DNA from: Bdellovibrionales bacterium GWA2_49_15 | GTDB taxonomy: Bacteria > Bdellovibrionota > Bacteriovoracia > Bacteriovoracales > Bacteriovoracaceae | Reading direction: 5' to 3' | Assembly: GCA_001769855.1 (NCBI GenBank) | Contig: MEPP01000032.1 | Coordinates: 162,538 to 226,537, forward strand | Length of the DNA: 64,000 bases | Translations under genes and position numbers: made by a program | Shown here: positions 16,163 through 26,155 of the stretch, in pieces | Numbering within the stretch: position 1 is the stretch's first letter | Layout of the letters: every line of letters starts with the position of its first letter | The notes under the pieces: generated by a model | Told to the model about the DNA's origin: nothing | Seen by the model: only the letters and a program-made list of their open reading frames with translations | Databases searched by the model: none

Positions 16163-19100
16163 AGCTTATCCATCATCCAGTAAGCGAAAAACTCAGCATC
16201 GGTCATCCCGATCTGCCCTTTCATATCCGATAACGGGCCCATAAATTTGCGATCCCCAAATTCGCCCAGGGTGTGGGAGAGCAGCGGCGTATCGCCATTC
16301 TCGTCACCTTTTCGAAAACCCCGCAGCTGTGAGGTCACAAAAAGATTTTGCTTCCCACCGACACTTTCGGCCACGCCGTCAAAGTATAAATCCTCTTCCA
16401 AATTCGCCGCAATCTTCACGCCATACTTGGCCAGCTTGGCAGGCTCACGTCGCTTGAGCCACTTGTTGTATTTTTTCTGCAAACGCTTCAGCCCCGAGAT
16501 CTCATCACGAATCTGCTCTTCACGAGTGTAAACTTCGCGATAGCTTCCGGCACCGATCGGATCGCCGGGAATATAGCCCCCGCCGTGAGTGACGCGATCA
16601 CGGGCCTTGGCATAATGGCGATAGATTCCAAGTAATTTTTTGTCATCCACTCGACTCAACTCGCCAATCGCCTTTTTGTAAAAATAAATATTCAAGAAGA
16701 GTGAATAGAGCTGAATACTTTTGGTCGTATTCAAGCTCTCCGGCACATAGAGCGGAAAGTTATAATCCTGATTGATATCGGCAATCAGCTTGAGCACCTT
16801 CTTTTTAGAGATGGTCCAACCTTTCCACAGATAGCTGATGGAGATAAAGGGTTCGCGAATCTCGCCCGTTTTGGATTCGCTATCATAATTGAGAATCTCA
16901 CCCTCAAAGTTAACCTCGCGGGCCTTGGATTTCCCCATGAAACTGTCGCCGGGATTACCATTGCTCACATCCGCCAGAGCAATCTGATTTCCCACATAGG
17001 TATTCAAGAGACCGTTGGCGATATCCAAGGTGAAGGCCAAGGGATTTCGACCGCTGCGATGCCCGGAGAGCTGTCGATAGAAATATTTCTTGGCGCCTTC
17101 GGGATGGGTAACCGAGATTAGGTCGGTGGTATTTAGAGTTTTATAACGCCATAGAAGGAAATTGAGGTCCACTCCCCCTTCGCGAATTTTATGTTCAATC
17201 AAAAAAGGTTTCCCATAGAATTCCAAAAGGTCCATGTCGTTGTGAAACAGCAGCGCGCGCAGAGATTGGATGTTACGCAAGATAGTTTTATTCTGGGCCG
17301 GGTTGGGATCGAGATTCAGGGAGTAGAATTTTGTTCGTCCCACACCTTTGTTGACCTTGGCCGAGATGGTGAGAATGGGAATAAAGGCCTGAACCCCAAA
17401 AGAGATGCCCAGCTGGCCGATATTGCCAAAATCGCGATAAACCTGAACCGTCTTTTCATCGCGGCGATAGATATGCAGACGGGACAGGATCATCTGGGAC
17501 CCAAAGAAACGGGCCTGGGCGCTGATGGACTGGGCCAGGCCGATACCGCCGCCAAAGTTGAAGGAAGGCCCGATACTGTCGGTGATAATGAGCGACTCAC
17601 CCACCTCAAAATCCTTATAGAAATCGCCCATCAGCTCGGTAATTTTCACCTTCAGCTCTTCGTCGGTGAGACCGGCCAAACGAACAGCACTCAAGGCGTC
17701 CAGTTTTTTTGCCAACCTTCTCTTGTATAAGGGCACAATGATATTTTTATACGGGCTCTTAAGCGCCGCCTTAATACTCTTGATGGGGCGGAGATGAGAG
17801 TAGCGTCTGGTCACCCGTCCGGTCACTTTCCCACTCGCCATCCAGGGCGCGGTAGGGCCGTCAACGCCGATATAGGCACCCAACTCAAGGGAGACGCCAA
17901 AGCTGTCGGCCAGCTGAACCACATTATCTGTTCCCAGATAGGTCCCGGCCACGATATCCCGGGAGGCCATGAGGTCCATATCAAAGACCGGCAGAACAAA
18001 AACCCCAATGGGAACCTCTTTATAAACGCCGGTCTTTAAAAATTCCTGAAAGGCAGCATCGAAAGTTTTGGCCTGATGCTCGGCAATCCCCATCTGCAAA
18101 TCGGTATGAGGAATGACGTACTCATTGAATGAACTCATCAGGTTTGAAAGAGCGTTGGAGATGAACTCGCTCTTGAAATAACTGAAGACTTCACTACCAC
18201 TCAAAGGCGCTTTGGGGTCACCATAAGAAAATCGTTCTCCATGTCCGTCCCACCATTCACGGGTGAGCTTTCCCTTGACCAGCTCTTTGCCGATAGTCAG
18301 ATCCGCCTTAAACTCGAGGGCCTTTTCGTTTAGCCCCAGCAGGCGCACCAGGGAATTTCGGCGCGAAATAAATTTTTCAACCAGAATTTTTTCCACCGGA
18401 GGTGGCACCAGCCCGCTTCGGGCAATCTGCTCAAAATCTTGCCTTGAGAGCCGGGCAATTTTCCGGGCAATCCATTTGGCATCCTCGAAGGAAGGAGAAA
18501 AATCTTCACCATCTTCGTAATCGACCTTGAGGGAACCGGAAAGAATGCGTCCGACCTCAAAGGAAAAGAGATTGACTGATTCCACCGGAGAGATCACGGC
18601 ATAGGGAAGCAGGAGCGCATTTAAAACCCGTCGCCCCTTGATAACCTGCTCGGGAATCTGGCCCATGGCCAAATTATAAATCAGGTCCTCGCCCTCCATC
18701 ACCAAGACGTCCTGGAGAACAATTTCTTTACCTTCCACCGCTTGCTGAATAACCCAACGTTTCGGATCACCAAAGGTACCTTCTGCTAGATCATTGATGA
18801 AATTTTCCCGCTCAAAGGTGGAGGAGAATCTTACCGTCACTTTATTTAGATGTTTGATCGCCGGAACTTGATAGCCCAATTTTTCCAGCAGTGCTTTTCG
18901 CAAGAGAACGCCATGGGATTTTTTGCTGGCGAGAATAGTGAAGGTTTGCACCCTTCCCCCCTCTCCCTTTTTAACTGAAAAACGAAAGTTTCCAGTGCGT
19001 GACAGAACTACGCTCAGATAATCAACCAGCTCGCCTTCACGGATATCGACCTCATCGGAGACGGTTAAGGCGTACGTTCCATCCTGTGACCATAGATCAG

Positions 19101-19323
19101 AATTCTGCGGTTCCAGCAGTGAAAGATCTCCACCCGATTGGCGAAAACTCACCGCATCTTCAAGACCTAAAAGCTGGCCTTGTACGATTAAATCTGTGGC
19201 GGGAAGCCCCTTGAGATCAAGGGGGATCAGCCCAGGCATATCTCTCAAAACCGCAGCCGTTGCCACGCTGATCGAGGCCAAAAGGATCAAGATAAATGTG
19301 AACGTACGTTTAAGACACACCAT
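16159..19323 (-). CDS. large exported protein of unknown function, coupled to subtilisin
   Basis: 1054 residues with an N-terminal signal peptide (LILLASISVATAA) and no further obvious membrane segment. No known domain was recognised. A Gly-rich, alternating hydrophobic region at about 580-670 (for example FNFGGGIGLAQSISAQA and GISFGVQAFIPILTISA) could be amphipathic strands of a barrel or pore. The C-terminal third is highly charged and helical. The gene is first of the pair and shares an ATGA overlap with the subtilisin gene, suggesting a protease and its substrate, carrier or anchor. That role is inference. Confidence 0.75.
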   Translation of the reverse strand: MVCLKRTFTFILILLASISVATAAVLRDMPGLIPLDLKGLPATDLIVQGQLLGLEDAVSFRQSGGDLSLLEPQNSDLWSQDGTYALTVSDEVDIREGELVDYLSVVLSRTGNFRFSVKKGEGGRVQTFTILASKKSHGVLLRKALLEKLGYQVPAIKHLNKVTVRFSSTFERENFINDLAEGTFGDPKRWVIQQAVEGKEIVLQDVLVMEGEDLIYNLAMGQIPEQVIKGRRVLNALLLPYAVISPVESVNLFSFEVGRILSGSLKVDYEDGEDFSPSFEDAKWIARKIARLSRQDFEQIARSGLVPPPVEKILVEKFISRRNSLVRLLGLNEKALEFKADLTIGKELVKGKLTREWWDGHGERFSYGDPKAPLSGSEVFSYFKSEFISNALSNLMSSFNEYVIPHTDLQMGIAEHQAKTFDAAFQEFLKTGVYKEVPIGVFVLPVFDMDLMASRDIVAGTYLGTDNVVQLADSFGVSLELGAYIGVDGPTAPWMASGKVTGRVTRRYSHLRPIKSIKAALKSPYKNIIVPLYKRRLAKKLDALSAVRLAGLTDEELKVKITELMGDFYKDFEVGESLIITDSIGPSFNFGGGIGLAQSISAQARFFGSQMILSRLHIYRRDEKTVQVYRDFGNIGQLGISFGVQAFIPILTISAKVNKGVGRTKFYSLNLDPNPAQNKTILRNIQSLRALLFHNDMDLLEFYGKPFLIEHKIREGGVDLNFLLWRYKTLNTTDLISVTHPEGAKKYFYRQLSGHRSGRNPLAFTLDIANGLLNTYVGNQIALADVSNGNPGDSFMGKSKAREVNFEGEILNYDSESKTGEIREPFISISYLWKGWTISKKKVLKLIADINQDYNFPLYVPESLNTTKSIQLYSLFLNIYFYKKAIGELSRVDDKKLLGIYRHYAKARDRVTHGGGYIPGDPIGAGSYREVYTREEQIRDEISGLKRLQKKYNKWLKRREPAKLAKYGVKIAANLEEDLYFDGVAESVGGKQNLFVTSQLRGFRKGDENGDTPLLSHTLGEFGDRKFMGPLSDMKGQIGMTDAEFFAYWMMDKL

Positions 19324-19449
19324 GAAGGGCGCAGTTTAACATGCCGGCCCACTTCGAGGGATTCAGCGTGAATATTCTACAGGGAGATAGCTATGGCCCA
19401 TATCCATTATAAATAATGAGAAATATTGACTTACGATGACTAGCGAAGC

Positions 19450-19755
19450 TTACGCCTCACGAATCGTAAACTTCTCGCGGCCGGCATCCACTGATTCTTT
19501 TAACTCTTTGCCAACTTTGAAAAAAGGAACTTTTTTCGGAGGCACTTTTACAATTTTGCCAGTCTTGGGATTTCTCCCCTCGTAGGCCTTGTAATTGCGA
19601 TTGGCAAAGGAGCCAAATCCGCGAATTTCAATGCGATCATCACCGTAGAGAGCTTTGATCATGGAATCAAAGGCGATGTTGATGATCGACTCTGCCTGCT
19701 TATGGGTGATATTGGCCTGCTTCTCTAAGTCTGTAATCAAATCGGCCTTGGTCAT
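19450..19755 (-). CDS. HU/IHF family nucleoid DNA-binding protein
   Basis: 101 residues with the family layout: N-terminal helices starting MTKADLI, then RIEIRGFGSF and the arm motif GRNPKTGK whose proline intercalates into bent DNA. The IEIRGFGSF form is more like IHF-beta than HU. A C-terminal extension of about eight residues (REKFTIREA) is slightly longer than usual. The ATG at 19755 has AGGAGA seven bases upstream; the longer in-frame reading to 19935 is unlikely. It stands alone between two unrelated transcription units. Confidence 0.93.
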   Translation of the reverse strand: MTKADLITDLEKQANITHKQAESIINIAFDSMIKALYGDDRIEIRGFGSFANRNYKAYEGRNPKTGKIVKVPPKKVPFFKVGKELKESVDAGREKFTIREA

Positions 19756-20004
19756 AGACGATCTCCTAAAAAAATGTATGCACTTATCCAGTATTATCGG
19801 CAAACTAGCTTCCGACCTTAACCCTTTCTCCTGACATATTTTTGAGGCAGCCAAAGAGGACTCTACACCCCCCTTAACAATCCTTACCCTATTGTTTTTA
19901 TTACATTTTATCTGTTTTTGCCATGAAAAAGACAAGACGCCCCATAGGAACTGTAAAATAGACTAGAGGACGAGATTAATTCAAGAAAAGAGGCAAAAAA
20001 GTCG

Positions 20005-21750
20005 ATGAGTCGGGCAATGAGTACAGGATTTCATTCATCTTTAGCGAAACAGGGAGCGAGGCCAGCTTCTGTCTGCCTCTTCTTACTGTGTCTTCTGCTC
20101 ATGGCCGGCTGCCAGGATCAGGCGTCTAGGAAAGGCCAGGCCAAGATCAAAGATTTTTCAGTGGCGGCCGGGACGACAGACCCTGGGATCTGCACCGATT
20201 ATATCAGCGGCGACTTGACTGAGTGTGTGAAGGCCTGCGCATCAGACGAGCGTCTGGCCACTCACGATGAGATCACGGCCATCATCGCTTCCATTAAATC
20301 CACCTCCGGACTGAGCACTGAGGAAGAAAAAGAGTTGGGCGAAATGATTTCCCAAAGTAAGGGCGTCTGTATTGAGGAGATTAAACGTCCCGATAAAGCG
20401 GTCTTTGTGAAAAGCGACTACTGTGCCTGCCAAAACACCACACCGCTTATCCTGAATAACTGCTTAGGCTTCTGTAGCTCTAAAAATACAGGCGGAGAAA
20501 AGTTTCTGTTTGTGAACGTTAATCTGGACCCGGCCATCGAGCTCAACGCCAGCTTAGGCACACTCAAAAACTGGTGCGGAAAAGAAATCGGCGATGGACT
20601 GGTTCGTCCGGCCTGCAAGCTTGAGCTGCGAGACAGCTCAGGCACAATGTCTTTGGATATTAAGCCGGAGCTAATCGGGAACAAGAATTTTACGGTCGAC
20701 ATCAAGAGTATCTCAAAAAATGTCACCTATGTGGCACGGATCGTGGAATCTTCCTCCGGAGCGGCTTCGGATGAATTTCAGATCCGCGCTTTCGACTATG
20801 TGGCAACGGGAAATCCTCCCACTGGACCACTCAAAGTCATGCCTGCCAGTCAGTATAGCTGTATTAATCGCGCAGGATCGGCCGGCGTTGATGGTTTTAA
20901 CTGGACCCAGGCGCTGCGCATGCATTTTTACTTTGCGGTGAATAAGTCTCCCCCTTCGCTTCCTCCTTTGACGAGCGGACAATCCTTCTGCCATGACATT
21001 AACCTCTTTGGCATCAACGATAGCCCCATCTTTCCGCGCCTGGAGCTTGTCCCCCAGCAATTTGCAACCTGGGATGAGTCCGACTCGCGCTTTGTGGATA
21101 CCGATGGCAATCAGAAGGAAGATGTGAACGATGAGATGCAGAAACGTCTCCTGGATGAGTATGGGGTTACTCGCACGGTGAAAGTATTCATGCTACTCAG
21201 GTGGCCAAATTATCCCGGCTCAGGCGCTGGTACCGGCGTTCACCCAGGACTCGGCTACATTATGCAACCGTGGACCAGCCCTCTCAGCGGCCGGGCATTC
21301 TGCCCTACTCAGGAACACTATAATGGCACAGACCCGCTCTTTAGGGTTATGAAAGAGGTCATCGGCGTTGATACCGAAGGACTATACCTGGCCGAACGTG
21401 AACCCCTGGTGATGGTGGGCAGTGGCGGTGGTTTGTCACAGGCCCCTCAGGATGTTTTGCTTGTGCGCGAAAATCTTTTACGTAAGGTGTGGTTCTATTA
21501 CGAAAATGGCCAACATTTTATTCCCAATGACGTTACGGCTGGACAAAAAACCATCATGTTTTATTGGCCGCCCGACATCGTAAATCCCTATATTAGAAAA
21601 TCGACCCAGTACATTTATACCGTGAAGGCACCCGGCGACATTGGAGGAGCGGCCACGGCTTCAGGTTCCGGTCTGCAAACATCTATCAAACCACCTGATA
21701 AGCGTCTGGGCTGTATTCCATCGGTGGGGCCGGCCCAGGATGAGTTTTAA
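20005..21750 (+). CDS. cysteine-rich lipoprotein of unknown function
   Basis: 581 residues with a lipoprotein signal: a long charged n-region, a Leu-rich core and the lipobox LMAGC with Cys36. The mature part has about a dozen Cys residues, dense near the N-terminus (for example ECVKAC and YCACQN), which suggests a disulfide-bonded periplasmic or surface protein. Residues about 350-420 include the acidic run DTDGNQKEDVND, possibly calcium-binding. No known family was recognised. It is a single-gene unit convergent with the secF operon. Confidence 0.8.
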   Translation: MSRAMSTGFHSSLAKQGARPASVCLFLLCLLLMAGCQDQASRKGQAKIKDFSVAAGTTDPGICTDYISGDLTECVKACASDERLATHDEITAIIASIKSTSGLSTEEEKELGEMISQSKGVCIEEIKRPDKAVFVKSDYCACQNTTPLILNNCLGFCSSKNTGGEKFLFVNVNLDPAIELNASLGTLKNWCGKEIGDGLVRPACKLELRDSSGTMSLDIKPELIGNKNFTVDIKSISKNVTYVARIVESSSGAASDEFQIRAFDYVATGNPPTGPLKVMPASQYSCINRAGSAGVDGFNWTQALRMHFYFAVNKSPPSLPPLTSGQSFCHDINLFGINDSPIFPRLELVPQQFATWDESDSRFVDTDGNQKEDVNDEMQKRLLDEYGVTRTVKVFMLLRWPNYPGSGAGTGVHPGLGYIMQPWTSPLSGRAFCPTQEHYNGTDPLFRVMKEVIGVDTEGLYLAEREPLVMVGSGGGLSQAPQDVLLVRENLLRKVWFYYENGQHFIPNDVTAGQKTIMFYWPPDIVNPYIRKSTQYIYTVKAPGDIGGAATASGSGLQTSIKPPDKRLGCIPSVGPAQDEF

Positions 21751-21758
21751 GGTGAGTT

Positions 21759-22682
21759 TTAAAAAGAGCTTTTCAGCACCTGCCAAAGCGGCGCAAATTC
21801 AGCAGAAAAAAGCACGAAAAATACCCCTAGACGCAGTCCCATCATAACAAATGAGCGCAGGATGCCGCTGGAGATCCCGGAAAAAATTGAGTCATTCTGC
21901 CTTTCTTTTAAACGCTTAAGGATAAATGAAAGAATGAAGGTCACTAAAACAAACACGCCATACTGAGCAAGCTTCCCCCGTTGGTTCAAAATTTTTGCCA
22001 CAGCAGGCAGGGCCTTTTCATCTCGTGCCGTACGGGCAATGAGGTTGGGAATTTTATTGATTAAAGGGATACTGCTTAGGCCCGGCATTTTCTGCTGAAA
22101 AAGTTGCGTCACTTCGGCTTCACTTTGAGCGCGAAAGGGATGGAGTAGCTGGTAGATCATGAGAGAATAATCTCCGCTCGCTCCAGGTGAGGCACCGGGG
22201 GCACCAGGAATGGCCATTCCACTGGCCTGCATTTTTTTAAGCATCTCTTCAGGAGAGATAGTACCGCTGCCTGATCCCATGAGTCCCTGGAGTTTCTTCA
22301 GCGCACTCACATCAACGGTGCCTTTGGCCGGCGCCTCGTCCTCGTCAAGATTGCCTTCATCGGCATCTTGATCGCGAACGGTGGGCGTGGTCCCGCTTTT
22401 TTCGGGTCGAACCGTCACGGCATTTTTGCGAAAATTTTGAATGATACTTTGTAATTTCTGATTGGCACTCTGAGGTGGAAGGCTTTCCTCCGGAGTAGCC
22501 TTGACCGCAGGTGCCGCCTTAATGGCATCAGGATCTTTGGCAAACTGACGTAAAAATTCTTCCCGATCCGCTGGCCCGTCGTTTGATCCTGACCCCGAGC
22601 CAAAACCAGCGCTCGGGAATACCCACACCAGAAGGAAAAACCAGACTGATAAACGTAAATAATTATTTGGCAAGGCCGGCAT
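21759..22682 (-). CDS. membrane protein of unknown function downstream of secF
   Basis: 307 residues: an N-terminal signal or anchor, a long Pro/Ala/Asp-rich low-complexity region (about 30-150), then a helical region and two hydrophobic segments near the C-terminus (YGVFVLVTFILSFIL and MMGLRLGVFFVLF). Its start overlaps the end of secF by 20 bases, so it is the last gene of the queA-tgt-yajC-tatA-secDF operon. Position suggests an accessory to secretion, but no family supports that. Confidence 0.75.
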   Translation of the reverse strand: MPALPNNYLRLSVWFFLLVWVFPSAGFGSGSGSNDGPADREEFLRQFAKDPDAIKAAPAVKATPEESLPPQSANQKLQSIIQNFRKNAVTVRPEKSGTTPTVRDQDADEGNLDEDEAPAKGTVDVSALKKLQGLMGSGSGTISPEEMLKKMQASGMAIPGAPGASPGASGDYSLMIYQLLHPFRAQSEAEVTQLFQQKMPGLSSIPLINKIPNLIARTARDEKALPAVAKILNQRGKLAQYGVFVLVTFILSFILKRLKERQNDSIFSGISSGILRSFVMMGLRLGVFFVLFSAEFAPLWQVLKSSF

Positions 22683-23595
22683 TTTGAGTGGCCAACTTGC
22701 GCTCGCTCCATCGATCGAGAATCAGCGTGATAGGAGTGGCGACATAAATGGTTGAATAACTTCCCGTCACGATACCAATACTGACGGCCAGGAAAAAATC
22801 TTGAATCGCAACACCACCAAAAAACAACATGGCCAAGCTGCTAATAAACGTGACCCCGGAAGTTAAGATCGTACGAGAGAGTGTTTCATTGGTGGCATTG
22901 TTGATGTGGGTTTTAAGATCATTGCCCGGATACATTTCTTGATTCTCACGCACCCGATCGTACACGATAACCGTATCATTGATGGAGTAACCAATAATGG
23001 TGAGAAGAGCGGCAACAGTCTGCAGAGTGAACTCAATCCCAAAGATGGCGTATATCCCGCAGATAATCGAGACATCGTGAAACAAGGAGAGAACAGCGCC
23101 TGGGGCGAATTTAAAATGAAAGCGCAATCCGACATAAATCGTAATGGAGATCAAGGCCCAGGCCAGGGCCAAAAATCCTGATAATCGAAGCTGAGACCCT
23201 GCCTTGGGCCCGACTAAATCCACCTTCCTGATTTGGACTCCGGAATCGGAAAATTTGGACGTCAGCGCCTTAACCAGCATGGCCTGAAGTTCATTCAGAT
23301 TTTCCTCCTTGGCCGGAATGCGCAGGAGATATTCATTCTCGCTCACGTCACCAATGGATTGAATCGATGCCGACTCAATCCCTGCCGCACTAACGGTGCT
23401 TCTGAGATCGGCCACATTCACGCTCTTATCAAATTTAACTTGAATTTCTGCCCCGCCGGAAAAATCCACGCCGTATTTGAGGCTGGTAAAGATCAAAATA
23501 ATGGAAGCCAAAACGGCCAGCGTCGACAGCGTGGAAGTGATCGGAAATAATCCAACAAAATCAATTTTCGTTTTATTTTTTATTAGCTCAAACAT
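22663..23595 (-). CDS. secF: protein translocase subunit SecF
   Basis: 310 residues with six membrane segments and a periplasmic domain between the first two. The GVDFSGGAEIQV motif after the first segment and the NDTVIVYDRVREN motif (fourth-fifth segment region) are SecF hallmarks. With SecD it uses the proton gradient to help pull proteins out of the SecYEG channel on the periplasmic side. It follows secD after a 22-base gap, giving separate secD and secF genes rather than a fusion. Confidence 0.97.
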   Translation of the reverse strand: MFELIKNKTKIDFVGLFPITSTLSTLAVLASIILIFTSLKYGVDFSGGAEIQVKFDKSVNVADLRSTVSAAGIESASIQSIGDVSENEYLLRIPAKEENLNELQAMLVKALTSKFSDSGVQIRKVDLVGPKAGSQLRLSGFLALAWALISITIYVGLRFHFKFAPGAVLSLFHDVSIICGIYAIFGIEFTLQTVAALLTIIGYSINDTVIVYDRVRENQEMYPGNDLKTHINNATNETLSRTILTSGVTFISSLAMLFFGGVAIQDFFLAVSIGIVTGSYSTIYVATPITLILDRWSERKLATQNAGLAK

Positions 23596-23617
23596 AAAAA
23601 ACCCTCGTCGCGTTTAG

Positions 23618-25324
23618 TTAAATACTTAGGTCCTGTCCTTCCGTTTTGTTCATATAAAACTCGAACAGGATGTTATTCAAAAAGTAGGCCGTGTAAACTG
23701 TGGCCACAATGCCTAAGAGCAGGGTGACCGCAAAACCGCGTACCGGGCCGGTTCCGAATTGCAAAAGGCAAATGCCGGCAAACGCAGTGGTGACGTTGGC
23801 ATCGAGGATGGTCCAGAAGGCATGATTAAAACCGTTTTCCACCGCCTTGTAATAACCTATCCCCTTCTTGATCTCTTCTCTGATCCGTTCATAGATGATG
23901 ATGTTACCATCCACCGCCATACCGACGGTCAATGCAATCCCGGCGATCCCGGGGAGAGTCAGAGTTGCCTCCAGCCCCACCAGACCGGCCAGGATGAACA
24001 GCACGTTTGCCAGCAGGGTTACGACGGCGATGACGCCGCTGAGACGGTAATAAAACATCATGAAGATGAAAACCGCGGCACATGAGATGAGTGCCGCCAG
24101 AGAGGTTTTAGCAATTGAATCTTGTCCAAGACTTGGGCCCACGGAACGCTGCTCTTGAAAATCCAACTGGACGGGCAGAGCACCGGCCCTAAGAACCAGA
24201 GCGATATCCCGCGCCTGCTGCATGAGACTGTTAAAATTCCCCGATCCCAGGGTAATTTGGGCACGCCCCCCGCCGATTTTGGTTTGAATGTTAGGTGCGG
24301 TATAGATGTTGCCATCGAGCATGACCGCCATTCGCTTGCCCACGTTGCCGCCCGTGATCTCCTCAAACAACTTGGCTCCGAGGGATTTAAATTCTAATGA
24401 AACATAGGGTTCATTTTTCTGCTGATCGATCTGAACGCCGGCATCTTGCAGCTCATCGCCAGTCAAACGGGGGACGGCGTCCACCAGCATCGGTACCAGA
24501 AGCGTCACTTCATTGGTGGTTTTATTCACCTTGCGCTCAAAGGCCAGTTCAAAATCTTTGGGCAGATCGGCCTTGAGCTTCTCATTAACCGCCACGACAT
24601 ATTTGCTCCAGCTCTCGCCTTTCTTAAATTCCAGGCCTGAGGCCTTGACCTTCTCCAACCACTCTTGAATTTTAGCGGGGGGAACCTCGTCGTTGACAAT
24701 CCTAAATTCCAACTTGGCGGTTTTCCCGATCAATTCCTTGGCGCGCTCAATATCCTTTACACCAGGCAGGGCCACTACGATTCGATCTTTTCCCTGGGCC
24801 AAAATTTCCGGTTCGGTGACACCAAACTCGTCAATTCGATTCCGGATAACTTCGATACTTTTAGTCACCGATTGCTCTTCAACTTGAGTTCGGATGACTT
24901 TGGTCAAACCATAAAAAAGTTCCGTGCCCTTTTCCTCGGTCATGCGGATGATGGAGGGAAAATAGTCTTTAATTCTCTGCTTGGCCTTTTCCAGGTCCGC
25001 GGCGTTCTCAATCACCACTGAAAACTGAGGATCGTCGGGATCAGTCACCTTCAGCTCTCCCATTTTGGCCTTGACTCCGAAGTCGTTGAGCGAGAAGGCC
25101 ATTTTGCGGGCATAGCCCGTAATCTCATCCTTATACACTTTCTTAAAATCAATTCCCAAAATCATATAGAGCCCGCCCTGAAGGTCGAGGCCTAAACTGA
25201 TCTTGGATTTGATGGGAAACTTGGAGTTTTCGTCAAACTTAAAAATGGTCGGCATCACGGTCACAGCTGAAAGGACCGTTAAAAAAACAAACAACAGAAA
25301 TCGGTACCACCAATTCGCCTTCAT
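23618..25324 (-). CDS. secD: protein translocase subunit SecD
   Basis: 568 residues: one N-terminal membrane segment, the KISLGLDLQGGLYM motif, a large periplasmic P1 region (about 50-380), then five C-terminal membrane segments with GMAVDGNIIIYERIREE. This is normal SecD architecture and length. It partners SecF in the motor that completes translocation. It lies between tatA and secF in the operon; the yajC-secD-secF order is common, but here tatA is inserted between yajC and secD. Confidence 0.97.
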   Translation of the reverse strand: MKANWWYRFLLFVFLTVLSAVTVMPTIFKFDENSKFPIKSKISLGLDLQGGLYMILGIDFKKVYKDEITGYARKMAFSLNDFGVKAKMGELKVTDPDDPQFSVVIENAADLEKAKQRIKDYFPSIIRMTEEKGTELFYGLTKVIRTQVEEQSVTKSIEVIRNRIDEFGVTEPEILAQGKDRIVVALPGVKDIERAKELIGKTAKLEFRIVNDEVPPAKIQEWLEKVKASGLEFKKGESWSKYVVAVNEKLKADLPKDFELAFERKVNKTTNEVTLLVPMLVDAVPRLTGDELQDAGVQIDQQKNEPYVSLEFKSLGAKLFEEITGGNVGKRMAVMLDGNIYTAPNIQTKIGGGRAQITLGSGNFNSLMQQARDIALVLRAGALPVQLDFQEQRSVGPSLGQDSIAKTSLAALISCAAVFIFMMFYYRLSGVIAVVTLLANVLFILAGLVGLEATLTLPGIAGIALTVGMAVDGNIIIYERIREEIKKGIGYYKAVENGFNHAFWTILDANVTTAFAGICLLQFGTGPVRGFAVTLLLGIVATVYTAYFLNNILFEFYMNKTEGQDLSI

Positions 25325-25435
25325 TGATCACATCCCGCGCTTTGATTTTGATAAGTATTTGGTTAAACAGAGAAATTATAGAGCAAGGCCCCAAGGCCTT
25401 GCAAGGAAAACAAACTAATATAGTTAAATTTTGAT

Positions 25436-25699
25436 TTAAGCTTGAGGGCCTTTTTCAGCAGGAGTGACAACCGGAGTTTCTACCACCGTGTTAACCGGGG
25501 TCTGCTTGGGTAGAACAGTGGCCAGCTTTTCGCGACGAGCATCTTCAACCAAGTTCTCTTGAAAATCGCTCTTGGCCTTTTGAAACTCACGCAACCCCTG
25601 TCCCAGACCACGTGCTAGCTCAGGCAGTTTTTTAGGACCGATGAAGATCAAGGCGATAAGACCTACCAAAAGCAGTTCACCGGCACCAAGACCAAACAT
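25436..25699 (-). CDS. tatA: Sec-independent protein translocase TatA/E-type subunit
   Basis: 87 residues: a single N-terminal membrane helix (about 5-20), the hinge FIGPKKLPELARGLG and an amphipathic helix, then a polar tail. TatA-type subunits form the pore for folded, twin-arginine substrates. The FGLGAGELLLV start and the lack of a long C-terminal domain favour TatA over TatB. The start has GGAG at proper spacing. Its place between yajC and secD joins Tat and Sec components in one operon. No tatC is visible in the window. Confidence 0.93.
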   Translation of the reverse strand: MFGLGAGELLLVGLIALIFIGPKKLPELARGLGQGLREFQKAKSDFQENLVEDARREKLATVLPKQTPVNTVVETPVVTPAEKGPQA

Positions 25700-25719
25700 A
25701 CTAACTCCTTAAAAAATGC

Positions 25720-26127
25720 TTATTTCGTTTTCTTATCAGCTTCTTTTTTTGGCGAAGGCCCTTCCTCTAATACCTTGGTGGACTTGCCAGCGATGTGACC
25801 ACGCAAAACTTTCAACTTAACGCCTGCATCAACTTCGAGAGTGACGATTTTATCGCTCATGCCAGCAATGGTGCCGAGCAGGCCGGACTTGGTGAAGACC
25901 TCATCCCCTTTGGCCAAGGCATTTAACATCGACTGCTCCTCTTGAAGCCTTTTTTTCTGAGGGCGAATCATGAGGAAGTAAAAAATAAAGAAAACAACAA
26001 TAAAGGGTAAGAAGCTCAGAAGTGGGTTCTGGGCAGGCGCTGCGGCAGCGGCTCCCTCGGCCTGGGCAGAGGCGATGACAGCATTACTTAACCATTCAAA
26101 AACATTCGAAATTAGACGCTCAAACAT
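25720..26127 (-). CDS. yajC: preprotein translocase accessory subunit YajC
   Basis: 135 residues from the ATG at 26127, which has AAGGA upstream; the longer frame to 26205 runs into tgt and is not supported. One membrane helix (LPFIVVFFIFYFLMI) is followed by the RPQKKR motif and a small soluble domain with GDEVFTKSGLLGTI, the YajC signature. It associates with SecDF at the membrane. The N-terminal extension before the helix (about 40 residues, Ala-rich) is longer than in E. coli. Confidence 0.95.
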   Translation of the reverse strand: MFERLISNVFEWLSNAVIASAQAEGAAAAAPAQNPLLSFLPFIVVFFIFYFLMIRPQKKRLQEEQSMLNALAKGDEVFTKSGLLGTIAGMSDKIVTLEVDAGVKLKVLRGHIAGKSTKVLEEGPSPKKEADKKTK

Positions 26128-26155
26128 GATAAATTCCTTATAAAAATCGTTTATA

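Noticed and set aside
16159..19323. Gasdermin- or MACPF-like pore protein
   Set aside because: Only vague glycine-rich amphipathic stretches; no family motif seen, so left as unknown.
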